Assembly (NCBI GenBank): GCA_031216915.1
Contig: CM062289.1
Location: 17,772,520-17,836,519, forward strand
Origin: Pictodentalium vernedei
Lineage: Eukaryota; Mollusca; Scaphopoda; Dentaliida; Dentaliidae
Direction: 5' to 3'
DNA length: 64,000 nucleotides
Of this stretch, positions 1 to 12,103 are shown piece after piece. Position 1 is the first letter of the stretch. Every line of letters begins with the position of its first letter. Below the pieces are notes generated by a model, which saw only the letters and a program-made list of their open reading frames with translations, was not told the origin of the DNA and ran no database searches. A program made the translations under genes and the position numbers.

Positions 1-41
1 CCCATGTCTGATGTCCCATGATAAATACAAATTAAATGTAC

Positions 42-157
42 ACAAATTATACACCAAAATGAAGGTTGTGATGTATTGAACACGAAAAATTATATGCAGT
101 CAACTCACAGACAGCCGGCGCCAATGGTTCTTGGAAGTCTGCTCCCATATTCGTACC
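42..157. repeat. Left copy of an inverted repeat pair (partner 2773-2892)
   Basis: Read on the minus strand, this segment matches 2773-2892 closely, including GGTTGTGATGTAT, a run ending in TCAACTCACAGA, and CGCCAATGGTTC. Weaker similarity continues inward to about 275, where the right copy lacks about 60 bp. The pair could be the long terminal inverted repeats of one 2.8-kb element, or two copies of one repeat in opposite orientation. No transposase was seen between them. Confidence 0.6.
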
Positions 158-275
158 AGAACCGATAACAAAATAATATTTCAGCAGAACAACTTGTGCC
201 CAAATGTTCCTCATACGTTAAAAAGGAATATCCAGGATTGGAAAGAACAAAGTTAGGAAATCAAAATTCTTCAAA

Positions 276-1355
276 ACGTAGTGACGGAGATGTGTGGCAG
301 TAAATTCCAGAACTCTCGTCTTTGTTTTCATTGTCTGTTTGTTTACATCTTGGTTAAGATTATTTGGGCCGAAAAAAGCATCGATAATATTCAATGCCAT
401 CTAAATTCAGATACTGAGAAAGATCGCCTTCACTCTACACTGTATTATTATATGGAGACTACACAGTTGCCATATTACTAATACTGTTAAGGTATCATGA
501 TACCTGTTTGAATTTGTAAAAATTATGTGGCTGTTTTTCCATGAAAATTTGTGGTATCGCGTGATATGCGCATGTCTGTCGGGCATGGAATCTATCTTCA
601 ATAAGAAATGCAGACAGTGGTGTCGTTTCCCTAAATGCAGTCCTGTCACTGCATTGTAAAGTGTTTTGAATGTTAGGCTCCAGGCGATATCCTGGCACTC
701 CGATACAGCATCCCGCGATATGGGCACCGGTGTGGACATCCAAATCTCGTATCGCGATACCACTATACCGAATGGTAACCAATCTTAAAATTCAACTATT
801 TCAATTTTCACTGTCAACAATACATTCAACACATCATATTTTAGACTTGGGAAATTTGGCCAACTCAAATACCCCACAATTCAGAATATAACACCGGGGT
901 ACACCGGAATACCTATTATTAAAATTAAAATATCAGGGTATTTTTTGTTTGGTTTTGCATCGCTGATTGCGAAGCAAGATCTCCCAGGTGCGATCTAATC
1001 ATCGAAATTTTGCTTGCATGGTGTGATTCAATATTTTATGCTCTCATCCAACATTCCGATTAAAAAATGGTAAAACTACAGATAAACTGTGTAACAATAC
1101 ACCAATTTATTTTGAACGTTTGTTGGTTATGCGAAATGATAATTTTTAACCACCATTTTATCAGTGTTTTCAAATCAGTTGACAAAACTTGACACCTTTT
1201 CTATGATGTCGGTGCCTATTAATTAGCCACGTTGATGTGCACCAGTTATTCTTGGTAATCATCTTTCACAACTTTTTCCGTTTGTGTGAAACGATTTGAA
1301 AATTGCAAAGTTGAAGTCGAACCGTGAACGGCAAGAGCATATCTCAATCGCTGAT
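276..1355. other. Gene-free stretch with degenerate palindromic sequence
   Basis: No gene is recognised. Around 492-505 and 735-775 there are ATCATGAT/ATCGCGAT-type palindromes, similar to those in hAT-like elements elsewhere in the window. Short ORFs on both strands carry no recognisable domain and overlap each other, so they are treated as chance. Confidence 0.4.
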
Positions 1356-2198
1356 TAGGGCTGTCGCGACTATCATTTTTTGTAATCGACTATTCGTGAC
1401 CAGTAATCAACGGTTAGTCGATTAATAGTCGCTTCCCATGATTTTTTAGCAAATCATTCTTCTGTTCGTAAAACTCTGAAAATGACAATGGCACCAGAGT
1501 GTTTAGACGAAGTGGGGTTGTGGGAACAACAAATCGGTCCCGACTGAAGCTACATGTAGTCCAATCTTGGACCCACAGTCCGTAATATAATTTTTGTGGT
1601 TGGTACGTCCTATAGGACGTACCAACCCCCAAAATAATATTACTGACTGCGGGTCCAAGTTTGAACTAGATTGAAGCCGATGAATTAAAATGAATTTACC
1701 AAAGAACGTTCCTGCATATGTTTCCTTTCTGCAATAAGTTTCTCGAAATTTTGAACATTGAGATCTATGCATTCCCTCGTCAGTTGTTAAAATTGGATCT
1801 TAGTCTGAAGTTCCGAACTTTGAGAAGTGATCTGACGTTCAGACTTTCGTCATAATTTTGTCACTTCCGCGCTTTGGGTTTTCCAATGGGTGCATTCGTG
1901 TGTACAAGACTGTTGAAATTCAGAAGAATCTATTCTTCTCGAGTAACTGTGAGTGTTCTTTCTTACACAGTCAGTGACAGTCGTACAGTCTTCCGGATAT
2001 GAATGTTAACTATGGTTAGATATTTAAAGTTATTCACCTTCATTGATCATTCACCTCACAAAACAATGCAATTTAGCCCCGGCGTGTAGTAGACGTGTAC
2101 CACCTTGAAAATGAACGACGATCGACTAAAAATAAAAAACGTCGACTACTTCAATAGTCGACGGTTAGTCGACTAATCGAATAATCGCGACAGCCCTA
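1356..2198. mobile_element. hAT-like nonautonomous element with 8-bp target duplication
   Basis: The ends are TAGGGCTGTCGCGACTAT and its inverted counterpart ATAATCGCGACAGCCCTA. The 8 bases TCGCTGAT lie directly outside both ends (1348-1355 and 2199-2206), as expected for hAT transposition. AGTCGAC/GTCGACT-type motifs recur next to both termini. At about 1562-1667 the interior holds a hairpin with arms around GGTTGGTACGTCC/GGACGTACCAACC, which may be a second nested MITE. No transposase was seen in its 843 bp. Confidence 0.85.
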
Positions 2199-2206
2199 TC
2201 GCTGAT

Positions 2207-2772
2207 ATATTTATTTTTCGTTGTCAACCTGAAGGACCAGGGTACTCCAGCTTTTTATTTTATGTATTTGGTAAGTTCCATTGTTATGATCATCAGATGA
2301 CTACATGTACTTACCTATTTTCAACTTCTTACCTATTTTCGTCATAATTCCAGTGCCTGAGTGACTAAAATCGTCTTTATTCTAAAACTGAAAAGTAGAA
2401 GAATGTGCTAAGACTCAGAGGGGGCCACTTGGTAACTCACATTTGTAAAGTTAGTGATGGGCTTATGCTAGAGTATGAGCTCAAACACATATGACCAGTC
2501 AGTGCAGTACATGATACAATATGGGAAATTGGGGGGTGGGCAGGGCTGAAATTGACTCCTCCCGAATGTATCTGTGCTCCCTAACTATGATTTGCTGGCT
2601 CAACCATTGTCCCTGTGATCTAAACTGTAGCTTCAATTCCAGGATTAATATCAAGATACGCATCTAGATACATATCGTATCATGACTCGTGTACCTAGAT
2701 ACATATTGTACCATGAATTTGGTGTATCGTTCCAACCCTATTGAATGTCTAGCTTTGTTCTTGGATATCTTT
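2207..2772. other. Non-coding stretch, possible eroded hAT-like terminus
   Basis: No gene is recognised. Around 2640-2745 there are repeated ATCTAGATACATAT-like half-palindromes ending in CGTTCCAACCCTA. That end resembles the terminus of hAT-type MITEs read in reverse, but no partner end or duplication was found. Confidence 0.35.
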
Positions 2773-2892
2773 GGTATGAATATGGTAGCAGACTTCCTGG
2801 AACCATTGGCGCTTTGTGTGTCATCTCTGTGAGTTGATTGCATATATTTTTTGCTTTCTATACATCACAACCTTAATTTTGGTTTATAATTT
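2773..2892. repeat. Right copy of the inverted repeat pair (partner 42-157)
   Basis: This is the reverse complement of 42-157 with scattered mismatches. Outside it, AT-rich DNA runs to about 3090. Confidence 0.6.
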
Positions 2893-3556
2893 AGTTTAAA
2901 CAATATTTATTCAATAATTGATAAATGCATACAACAATTGTTGAGTGACAAAAAGATATGAACAACATAGATACAGTATTATAATGAAACAACTAAAGAC
3001 AGGGAAATTTGTTACTGTTTAAAGGAGGAATTTGACAGAAAGCTTTAAGTTTAAGCTTTTGGTTTATAATTTGTGTATATTTCATTTGAATTTATCATGG
3101 AACATAGAGGAGGGAATTTCAAAGTAAAATTATTTCTCTTACTTATAACATAGCACCTTAAATTTTGAAGTGCTAGGTGCCACCAGCTTGTTTACGTAAT
3201 TTTTTTTATCATTTTCTTTGGATGCAGTCATGATAAATTCTGTGAGCAGGCATAATGGATGTGTTTGAAGCCAAGTTTTTGTATGATGGGGATTTAATGA
3301 TGGTAATAAGTGAGGAGGATGATTGGGTGGATGAAGATACATGAAGGAAAGAAGAGAGTTGTGTTCACTTTTCAATGCAAACTTAAGATTGCGAATCGTA
3401 AGCAGAGATTCGCCAAAATGATAGAAGAGGGAGTTCAGTTATCCAAACATCGCTGCTTTTCCGGTCACGAAGTGCGACATTTGTATAGCTGAACTATGAG
3501 GAGACGAAACTTCTGACTTTAAGAAAAGGATGAGAAACAATAACACTGTCTGAAAA
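2893..3556. other. Gene-free AT-rich stretch upstream of PDK
   Basis: No domain-bearing ORF, RNA gene or clear repeat family was seen. The plus-strand ORF at 3310-3492 and the minus-strand ORF at 3139-3375 overlap and look random. Confidence 0.35.
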
Positions 3557-3811
3557 TTAACCCTTCACCCAATGCAGACGCTGTCAAAATTTATTATTTT
3601 AAATATCATTTTAAAAAAATTTTCAAAACATTTCAACAAAACCATATTATGTGACTCCACTCCTCATTGGAACGATCTCGACGAGCTCGTTCCAATGAGG
3701 GGGTCACATGATATGGTTTTGTTGAAAGTATTTGAAAAATAATATTTTTTCAACTGCTGAATTTGCATATTATGCGGGCGGATGCATTCGATTCGTTGGG
3801 TAAAGGGTTAA
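3557..3811. mobile_element. TTAA-flanked palindromic MITE, family A (piggyBac-like)
   Basis: TTAA lies at both outer edges. Terminal inverted repeats read CCCTTCACCCAATG and GTTGGGTAAAGGG. The centre is a long hairpin in which TTCAACAAAACCATAT mirrors ATATGGTTTTGTTGAA around GTTCCAATGAGG arms and GAGCTCGT. TTAA duplication and CCC-initial termini are hallmarks of piggyBac elements. The element has no coding capacity. At least nine further copies or remnants occur in this window. Confidence 0.8.
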
Positions 3812-3975
3812 CAGATCTGAGAACATTTTGCAATTATTTGTTTTGACATAACAAATAAGGAGTTTGTTACTTGCTTTGTTTCATATCAGTCAAGATATCG
3901 GCTCTTGGTAACTTCACACCAGCCTTCAACCTTTGGTCTCAGGCTGATATGAAGTTAATGTTCCTCAGGCTGATA

Positions 3976-4289
3976 CAGTTAAAACTAGAAGTCCTGTCAC
4001 GAATAGTGCGCTTATCTAGGCTTAATTGCGCGTTGGAATTGCGCGCAATTGCCATATCGAATGGCATCCAAAGCACGGCAGGTTCTCTTGGTTACTCATG
4101 GTAAACACATGCAATGTTTCTGCCAATGGACCTCCGGGTTACCCGGAGGTCCATTGGCTGAAACATTGCTTGTGCACAGGCCATATGTACAGAATTTGAT
4201 AGCTTTACTTGGGCCATAACGCGTACATTAACGCGCATATCAACGTGCAATTTGTGCGCATTTCATGACAGGACTTCTAGTTTTAACTG
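3976..4289. mobile_element. TA-flanked snapback MITE, family D (Tc1/mariner-like)
   Basis: Ends are CAGTTAAAACTAGAAGTCC and its exact inverse, with TA on both sides (3974-3975, 4290-4291). The centre is a hairpin with stems GCCAATGGACCTCCGGG and CCCGGAGGTCCATTGGC. It is intact at 314 bp and so serves as the length standard for the disrupted copy at 15052-19090. Confidence 0.82.
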
Positions 4290-4340
4290 TATCTCAGCCG
4301 ATATAAAACTAATCAAGAAGTAATAATCTCGAAACACATT

Positions 4341-4584
4341 TCAATCCTTTACGCAACATAATGGGAAAAACCGGCCAGTGCTATTCACAAAAATTTCCAT
4401 TCAGTTTTCATTATGTTTTCATTTTCGGCGTCAAAATCATAGCTTATGACCCCTCATTGGAATGAGCTCATTCCAATAAGGGGTCATAAGGTATGTTTTT
4501 AACGCAAAAAATTGAAAAATAAATAGTTATTCAATAATTTTGTTTGCAAGTGTCGTCTGCTTTTCATGTTAGATAAAAGGTTAA
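4341..4584. mobile_element. TTAA-type palindromic MITE, family B
   Basis: The right end is GTTAGATAAAAGG then TTAA; the left end is eroded (TCAATCCTTTACGCAAC). The middle has the family B signature AACCGGCCAGTGC, hairpin arms GACCCCTCATTGGAA / TTCCAATAAGGGGTCA, and GTGTCGTCTGCTTTTCATG near the right end. It lies only about 190 bp upstream of the PDK start codon. Confidence 0.75.
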
Positions 4585-4775
4585 CACATCTTTTGCATCT
4601 CTCATCTGGAGTGCTGGTAACATACTAAGCAGGAAATTTTTTCAGTCCCAGGAAGAGTAGCAGTTAATGGAATATACAAGTGATAAATTATTGACATTAT
4701 TAATCAGCCGATTAGTTTCATACCGATGGATAGTGATAAATGTATAACATCATTGGAACTTCAAAGAAATAAATA
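4585..4775 (+). other. PDK 5' flank / likely 5' UTR
   Basis: This is the stretch between the last upstream MITE and the PDK ATG. A TAA occurs in frame just upstream (AAATAAATAATG), so translation should not start earlier in this exon. No TATA box or initiator could be assigned with confidence, and a separate upstream non-coding exon cannot be excluded. Confidence 0.4.
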
Positions 4776-4941
4776 ATGAGATTGTCAAGTTATCACCAAC
4801 TTTTGAGACTGAGAGCGATCATCAGATGTTATTCAACTTTTCAACCATTCAAGAATGTAGATCCAAGTTTAGTGAAAGCTTTTGAGAGATATGCCAACTT
4901 CAATCCATCACCCATGTCACTCAAGCAACTCACAGAATTTG
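4776..4941 (+). CDS. PDK: PDK exon 1: mitochondrial leader and start of regulatory domain
   Basis: The exon encodes 55 residues plus one base and ends at the donor G|GTAAGT. Residues 1-22 carry five arginines and no acidic residue (MRLSSYHQLLRLRAIIRCYS), a typical matrix-targeting leader. The ERYANFNPSPMSLKQLTEFG stretch corresponds to the conserved PDK segment with the motif YxxFxPSPLSxKQ. The ATG was chosen because it gives this leader and has an in-frame stop just upstream. The start could only move if a non-coding first exon exists. The chance that this is a pseudogene copy is low, since the later exons stay open and spliced. Confidence 0.92.
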
Positions 4942-5092
4942 GTAAGTTTTCCAAACAAGTCTGCGAATAAGCATCTTGTCATTGGTAATGGACAGACACT
5001 ATTTGCTTGTTTAATAGGCTCCGATTCACCTGTGTGATGGCTGTGCATGACATAATGACTTGTACAATTTCTTGAAAATTTATATAATTTTT

Positions 5093-6389
5093 AGCTCAAC
5101 TTTGGCAAAGCCAAATTTGAGCTTATGCCATGGCCAGTCGTCTGTCAGCAATTCAATACGGCTTGGGCTAGAGGCCATATTTATGAACCGATCTTTACGA
5201 AACTTCTTGGGTACCTTTGTTATGACCTTGGGACGAGAACGAGTGTTTTGGGGTCCGATTCGAAATTCAAGTTGGCCGCTGGCAGCCATTTTGTACAAAA
5301 TTAGGTGCAATCAGATTTTTGTGCAGAACTTCCATATGAAAGCGCTGATTTGAATAATTTTTTGTATGAATGTTTAGTACCATGGGATACATCACATATA
5401 ATACGGGTTTTTTTCTCGTGCGTAAATTATGCAAATTAGACTAACTTTGATGTTTTTTGGTGTTACTTTCAACACTGTAAGTGCAAATGCCAATACGGCT
5501 TGGGCTAGAGGCCGTATTTATGAACTGATCTTTACGAAACTTCTTGGGTACCTTTGGTATCACTGTGGGACGAGAACAAGTGTTTTTGGGTCAGATCCAA
5601 AATTCAAGATGGCCGACGGCAGCCATTTTGTACAAAATTAGGTGCAATCAGATTTTTGCACAGAACTTCCATATGAAAGCGCTGATTTGAATAATTTTTT
5701 GTGTGAATGTTTAGTACCATGGGATACATCGCATACAATACAGGTTTTTTTCTCGTGCAGAAATTATGCAAATTAGTTGAACTTTGATTTATTCAGTGCT
5801 ACTTATACACTGTAAGTGCACATGTCAATACGGCTTGGGCTAGAGGCTGTATTTATGAACCGATCTTCACAAAACTTCTTGGGTATCTTTGTTATCACCT
5901 TGGGACGAGAACGAGTGTTTTTGAGTGTGGTCCAAAATTCAAGATGGCTGCCAGTGGCCATTTTGTACCGAAATTAGGTCCAATCAGTTTTTTGTCACAA
6001 CTTCTACACAGTTCATATTTGTGAACTGATCTTCACGAAACTTCTTGGGTACCTTTGTTTTCACCTTGGGACAGGAATGAGTGTGTTTTGGGGTGCCTTT
6101 GTTATCACTGTGCTATGAGAACAAATATTTTGGGGTTCAGTCAGACCCACTCTGGGACTCAAAGATTTTTTTCTAGTTTAGCATCTGACTGTCACCCACC
6201 TTTACAATACTTTACCTATACATTTGTTACAGGCAACGGTCAGTATTTATGTTCAGACCGTTACAATACTTTTTATGTACCTTTGTTATCAGGTCATTAC
6301 CTAGATGTTTGTCATTGCTGTGACACATACTATACATGTACATGTCTTTGTCTTGACAAGTTGAGCTACAGTGTCATTGACACTTTCAT
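5093..6389. mobile_element. Helentron-like nonautonomous element, family H1 (copy 1)
   Basis: It begins after a T run with AGCTCAACTT and ends with AAGTTGAGCT, followed by a hairpin AGTGTCATTGACACT and TTCATT. The two 10-mers are perfect inverses but sit asymmetrically: one at the very end, the other just inside the terminal hairpin. This layout is known from Helentron-associated elements. The interior is three tandem units of about 336 bp (starts near 5154, 5491, 5826) plus a partial fourth, each with GCTTGGGCTAGAGGC and GGGACGAGAACGAGTGTT. Short open frames inside are by-products of the repeats. Confidence 0.62.
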
Positions 6390-7781
6390 TCAAAATTGCA
6401 AACCCTTATTTCATGATATCTTGTTCGACAGAGCTCAGTGAGCTCTTGTCAAATAACAATAATAATAAATAATGTTTAATGCTAAAATCCACCTAAAGGT
6501 GCTCTATGGCTTTACAATGAAAGAAAAGTACTCTCAAGTGCCTAATAATAGTACATGGCAAAATAATAGAACAGGGTGGAAAATTTCCTGAAAATTAATA
6601 ATAGTATAGGGTCAAATAATAGTATAGTGTGGAAAATTCCAAGATGTGAGTCCGCCGCTACGCTCAGAGCAGTTTTTATAACACAGATGTCTGATGCTTT
6701 TGAAGTGGTGAAGGGCTAAATTACTTTCGGTTATCATAATTTTCACATGGATTTGACTTGTTGCAATTTATGGGACAGTGCCTACAGGCACTCTCCCATA
6801 AATTGCATGAAGGCAAAACTTTATAGACTAATTAATGCCCATTATCTCCAAAACTACACAGCACTGAGAATAAATTACTCACAAAATTCCCATATCTCCA
6901 AAACTACATAGCACTGAGAATATATTACTCACAAAATTATTATAGGGAGTGTTTGTTTTATTTATTCTATTCCTCTCAAAAACAGATAAAACCTGAAGCC
7001 ATGTTGATCAACATTTCCATCAACACTCTCATTGTGATCTTTGAACTTATGAATATTAATAAATTGTAAAACTTAATTAATTTTTTGTAACTTCAAATAT
7101 TCTTTTACAGATGCTATCTCAGAAATCAATAATGAATTCAAATAAAAGTATTTATATCTTAACCCTTTAAGAACTGTGCTAACCACGCATCACATCAGGT
7201 GAAGTTTTGGGGTATGAACATACACGGTACTGAAACAAAGGAAAGGGAAACCTGTGCAATAATAATCCATTCAGACGTTAATAATTGCCGCTCACATGAA
7301 CATTAATTACTAACACAAACACACCACTGACCATATCTATCAACACTTAAAATACACTAGGTCATAAGAAGAACCAAACAATGGAGAGGAAAATGCAGGA
7401 TGTGAAATGCACACACTCCATAAAACAGCTGTATTAATTAATATCCATGAAGAAAGGAAAAATAAACACTACAGTCAGCTAGCATGACGAATTGTGGAAT
7501 ATTCTTTTCGAACAGAAAAGTCATGGCACTTGATTGTTTTCCCTCATGTATGTTTTCCCTCATGTATGAGCTGTCTCTGTGATTTTAAATCAAAATAAAA
7601 TAATGCTGTACACGTTTGTAAAAAAAAGTGCTTTCTTAAAGATATTTGGTTCAGCTGAACATAAGGTTCCAAGTACAGTAAATGTTATGAAATTGTTAAC
7701 CCCCCAAAATATAACTGTGTTGTCAACTGTTTACAAGCTCAATTCCCCAGAAAATTGCCCAAGTTTTTCACCCTCTGAACT
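6390..7781. other. Intron 1 stretch with two hairpins and a 50-bp duplication
   Basis: No gene is recognised. Near 6412-6452 is a fragment related to the family C core (GACAGAGCTCAGTGAGCTCT). Another hairpin at 6772-6806 pairs GCAATTTATGGGA with TCCCATAAATTGC; a similar one occurs at about 55400-55450. At 6845-6940 a 50-bp segment containing TCTCCAAAACTACA is tandemly duplicated. The rest is AT-rich sequence without a pattern I can name. Confidence 0.5.
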
Positions 7782-7863
7782 GGTCTATGATATACTGATA
7801 TATCGTGGTATTTTTTTTTCAATACCGATACTGGTATTGAAATTTGAATACCGTGGAGCCCTA
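7782..7863. mobile_element. hAT-like terminal fragment
   Basis: This contains ATACCGATACTGGTATTGAA and ends ATACCGTGGAGCCCTA. It resembles the end of the intact hAT-like element at 11553-12103 (TACCGTGCAGCACTA). Only one end is recognisable. Confidence 0.5.
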
Positions 7864-8386
7864 ACTGAATTATAACTTAGTTCAAAATGTGTAATTTTCT
7901 TTAAAAATCTTCTTCTTCAGATCCAGCAGTCTGACTGTTTTGATATTTGGTATGCAGCATCCTTGGGGGGGGGGGGGGGGGGGGGGAGATTCAAGTTTGT
8001 TCAAGCCAAGTTTCTAGGTTGATATTTGGGCTCCCTGTGGGAGCCCGAATTATAACTTAGTTCAATATGAGGAATATTCTTCAAAAATCTTCTTCTTCAC
8101 ATCCACCAGTCAGAATCTTTTGATATTTGGTATACAGCATCCTTACGGAGGCGAGATTCAGATTTGTTCAAGCCAAGTCCCTGGGTCTGTATTACTTAGT
8201 TCAATATGAGGAATATTCTTTAAAAATCTTCTTTTTTTTTTTTAGATCCACTGGTCAGAATCTTTGGATATTTGTATAAGCTTTTCTTAGGAGGGGCAGA
8301 TGCAACTTGTTGGAATCAATTCCCTGGGTTGATATTTAGGCTAGCATGTCAGGTGAGCACCCTCAGGCCCCCTGGGGCCTCTTGTT
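7864..8386. mobile_element. Helentron-like element, family H2, 5'-truncated
   Basis: Three imperfect tandem units of about 150-180 bp share TTAACTTAGTTCAATATG, AATCTTCTTCTTCAGATCCA and GATATTTGGTATGCAGCAT. The 3' end reads AGGTGAGC, then the hairpin AGGCCCCCTGGGGCCT and CTTGTT, the same terminus as at 30066 and 53766. A run of 22 G (7965-7986) occupies one unit. No 5' terminus is visible. Confidence 0.6.
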
Positions 8387-8612
8387 CAATGAAGAGATAT
8401 CCAGTTAAATGTAAGTGGACAACACTGTACTACTCTCTTAGTATGCATTAGTGTTTTGTTTTGAAAAAAATTCTCATACAGCTGTGGTTTTTTATTGGTT
8501 GATAACTACTGCGTTTGGAAAAATATTTGGATTCAAGGGCAAAATCTTCTACTACACTTCCGAGATGAATTTTAAAAGCTGACTCATTTTTATGCATTCT
8601 TGATTTTTACAG

Positions 8613-8754
8613 GTACTAAGACGGGAAGTGATCAAATGTCATTTGAGTTCCTGAGGACAGAATTGCCCGTGAGACTGGCAAACATTATGAAGGAATTCAA
8701 TTTACTGCCAGATCATCTTCTAGCAATGCCTTCTGTTTCACTAGTGCAGAGTTG
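8613..8754 (+). CDS. PDK: PDK exon 2: regulatory domain, [10 protein letters not shown] segment
   Basis: The acceptor is TTTTTACAG and the donor is TG|GTAAGT. The first two bases complete a glycine with exon 1; the last two begin the tryptophan finished by exon 3. The exon encodes the strongly conserved [16 protein letters not shown] and LVQSW segments, near-identical to the core of the N-terminal four-helix domain that binds the lipoyl domain of E2. BCKDK has a distinct sequence here, so PDK is the better call. The next intron (8755-49004) is about 40 kb and consists mainly of repeats. Confidence 0.95.
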
Positions 8755-8785
8755 GTAAGTAGCACACTTATACTCTAAGCAAGCC

Positions 8786-8829
8786 CCCACCCTTCCCCCC
8801 ACCTTCCCTTCTCCTCCGTCTCCCCTGCA
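8786..8829. repeat. Polypyrimidine tract at the start of intron 2
   Basis: This is an almost uninterrupted C/T tract of about 44 bp (CCCCCACCCTTCCCCCCACC and onward) about 30 bp downstream of the exon 2 donor. It is G-rich on the opposite strand. Confidence 0.6.
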
Positions 8830-11552
8830 ACAACAAAGTTATGCATCTGGATACTAAATCAGCTTGTCTGTCTGTCTCTTGACACTACGAATGTTGTGGA
8901 TGGGGATACTAAATCAGCTTTTCTGTCTGTCTCTCGACACTACAAATGTTGTGGATTTGATAATCCGATACTAAATCAGCTTTTCTGTCTGTCTCTCGAC
9001 ACTACAAATGTTGTGGATTTGATAATCCGATACTAAATCAGCTTTTCGGTCTGTCTCTCGACACTACAAATGTTGTGGATTTGATAATCTGATACTAAAT
9101 CAGCTTTTCTGTCTGTCTCTCGACACTACAAATGTTGTGGATTTGATAATCCGATACTACATCAGCTTTTCTGTCTATCTCTCGACACTACAAATGTTGT
9201 GGATTTGATAATCCGATACTAAATCAGCTTTTCTGTCTGTCTCTCGACACTACAAATGTTGTGGATTTGATAATCCGATACTAAATCAGCTTTTCTGTCT
9301 GTCTCTCAACACTACAAATGTCGTGGACGGAGATACTAAATCAGCTTTTCTGTCTGTCTCTCGACACTACAAATGTTGTGGACGGAGATACTAAATCAGC
9401 TTTTCTGTCTGTCTCTCAACACTACAAATGTTGTGGACGGAGATACTAAATCAGCTTTTCTGTCTGTCTCTCAACACTACAAATGTTGTGGACGGAGATA
9501 CTAAATCAGCTTTTCTGTCTGTCTCTCAACACTACAAATGTTTTGGACGGAGATACTAAATCAGCTTTTCTGTCTGTCTCTCAACACTACAAATGTTGTG
9601 GACGGGGATACTAAATCAGCTTTTCTGTCTGTCTCTCAACACTACAAATGTTGTGGACGGGGATACTAAATCAGCTTTTCTGTCTGTCTCTCAACACTAC
9701 AAATGTCGTGGACGGAGATACTAAATCAGCTTTTCTGTCTGTCTCTCAACACTACAAATGTTGTGGACGGAGATACTAAATCAGCTTTTCTGTCTGTCTC
9801 TCAACACTACAAATGTTGTGGACGGAGATACTAAATCAGCTTTTCTGTCTGTCTCTCGACACTACAAATGTTGTGGACGGGGATACTAAATCAGCTTTTC
9901 TGTCTGTCTCTCGACACTACAAATGTTGTGGATGGGGGATACTAAAGCAGCTTATTTGTATGTCTCTCGACACTACAAATGTTGTGGATGGGGGATACTA
10001 AAGCAGCTTATTTGTATGTCTCTCGACACTACAAATGTTGTGGATAGGGATACTTAATCAGCTTGTCTGTCTGTTTCTTGGCAGTACAAAAGTTGTGGAT
10101 GGGGATACTAAATCAGCTTTTCTGTCTGTCTCTCGACACTACAAATGTTGTGGACGGGGATACTAAATCAGCTTTTCTGTCTGTCTCTCGACACTACAAA
10201 TGTTGTGGATGGGGGATACTAAAGCAGCTTATTTGTATGTCTCTCGACACTACAAATGTTGTGGATGGGGGATACTAAAGCAGCTTATTTGTATGTCTCT
10301 CGACACTACAAATGTTGTGGATAGGGATACTTAATCAGCTTGTCTGTCTGTTTCTTGGCAGTACAAAAGTTGTGGATGGGGATACTAAATCAGCTTGTTT
10401 GTCTGTCTCTTGACACTACACATGTTGTGGATGAGGATACTAAATCAGCTTGTCCGCCTGTCTCTTGGCACTACAAATGCTGTGGATGGGGGATACTGAA
10501 TCAGCTTTTCTGTCGGTCTCTCAGCACTACCAATGTTGTGGATGTGGATACTAAATCAGTTTTTCTGTCTGTCTCTCAACACTACAAATGTTGTGGGTGG
10601 GGATATTTAATCAGCTTGTCTGTCTGTCTCTCGACACTACAAATGTTATGGATGGAAATAGTAAAGCAGCTTATTTGTCTGTCTCTGGACACAACAAATA
10701 TTGTGGATGTGGATACTAAATCAGCATGTCTGTCTGTCTCTTGGCACTACAAATGCTGTGGATGGGGTATACTGAATCAGCTTTGTTCTATCGGTCTCTC
10801 AACACTACCAATGTTGTGGATGTGGATACTAAATCAGCTTGTCCGTCTGTCTCTTGGCACTACAAATGCTGTGGATGGGGGATACTGAATCAGCTTTTCT
10901 ATCGGTCTCTCAGCACTACCAATGTTGTGGATGTGGATACTAATCAGCTTTTCTGCCTGTCTCTCAACACTACAAATGTGGATGGGGATATTTAATCAGC
11001 GTGTCTGTCTATCTCTCGACACTACAAATGTTATGGATGGGAATACTAATGCAGCTTTTCTGTCTGTCTCTGGACACAACAAATGTTGTGGATGTGGATA
11101 CTAAATCAGCTTGTCTGTCTGTCTCTCGACACTACAATTGTTGTGGATGGGGATACTAAAGCAGCTTATCTGTCTGTCTCTCGACACAACAGATGTTATG
11201 AATGGGAATACTAAAGTAGCTTATCTGTCTGTCTCTCGACACAACAAATGTTGTGGATGGGAATACTAAATCAGTTTGTCTGTCTGTCTCTTGGAACTAC
11301 AGATGTTGTGGATTGGGATACTTAATCAGCTTTTCTGTCTGTCTCTTGACACTACAAATGTGGATGGGGATACTTAATCAGCTTGTTTCTTTCTTGGCAG
11401 TACAAATGTTGTGGATGTGGATACTAAATCAGCTTGTCCATCTGTCTCTTGGCACTGCAAATGCTGTGCATGGGGGATACTAAATCAGCTTGTCTGCCTG
11501 TCTCGAGACACTACAAATGTTGTGGATGGGGGATACTAAATCAGCTTTTCTG

Positions 11553-12103
11553 TAGGGCTGCACGATATTCAAAACTGAATACCGGTATCGGTATTCAAAA
11601 AAATACCGTGGTATACCGGTATATCGAAAACTGTTCAGATATATGAACACAAGTACCACAATCGAGACTCGAGGCATCACAGTCGGAACGAATTAGCATG
11701 CCTTGATGATGCGGTTCGAAACACCTTTACTCAACGCAGGCGATATCAATTTCCAAAATTAATTTATCAGATTTTCCCCAAAGATTTCAACAAAACTATA
11801 TCATGTGATCCCTCATTGGAACGAGCTCAGCTCGTTCCAGTGAGGGGTTACATGATATAGTTTTGTTGAAATTTTTGAAAATTATTTTTTCAACTGCTGA
11901 ATTTGTATATTTTGAGGACACAAGCAGACGATTCCTTAGATAAAGGGATAATATTATTCATTCGGGAAAAACTCAAGACATCTTGAAAATTAAATTGTGG
12001 GTAAATAAATATTGACGATAAACCGATATTTTTGTAATTACACCGGTATTCAGTCGATATTGGTTTGAATTTTATCGGTTTATCGATATACCGTGCAGCA
12101 CTA
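11553..12103. mobile_element. hAT-like MITE inserted in the minisatellite
   Basis: Ends TAGGGCTGCACGATAT and TATATCG...CCGTGCAGCACTA are imperfect inverted repeats. The 8-mer CTTTTCTG, part of the minisatellite unit, flanks both sides (11545-11552 and 12104-12111), so the insertion post-dates the array. ATACCGGTAT-type repeats fill the subterminal regions. A worn family A palindromic MITE sits inside. Confidence 0.88.
11721..11952. mobile_element. Family A palindromic MITE remnant nested in the hAT-like MITE
   Basis: The core reads TTTCAACAAAACTATATCAT, CCTCATTGGAACGAGCTCAG, then the mirror ATGATATAGTTTTGTTGAAA. The TIRs are worn (CCTTTACTCAACGCAG; TAGATAAAGGG) and the TTAA is lost, so this copy looks older than most others. 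Confidence 0.7.
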
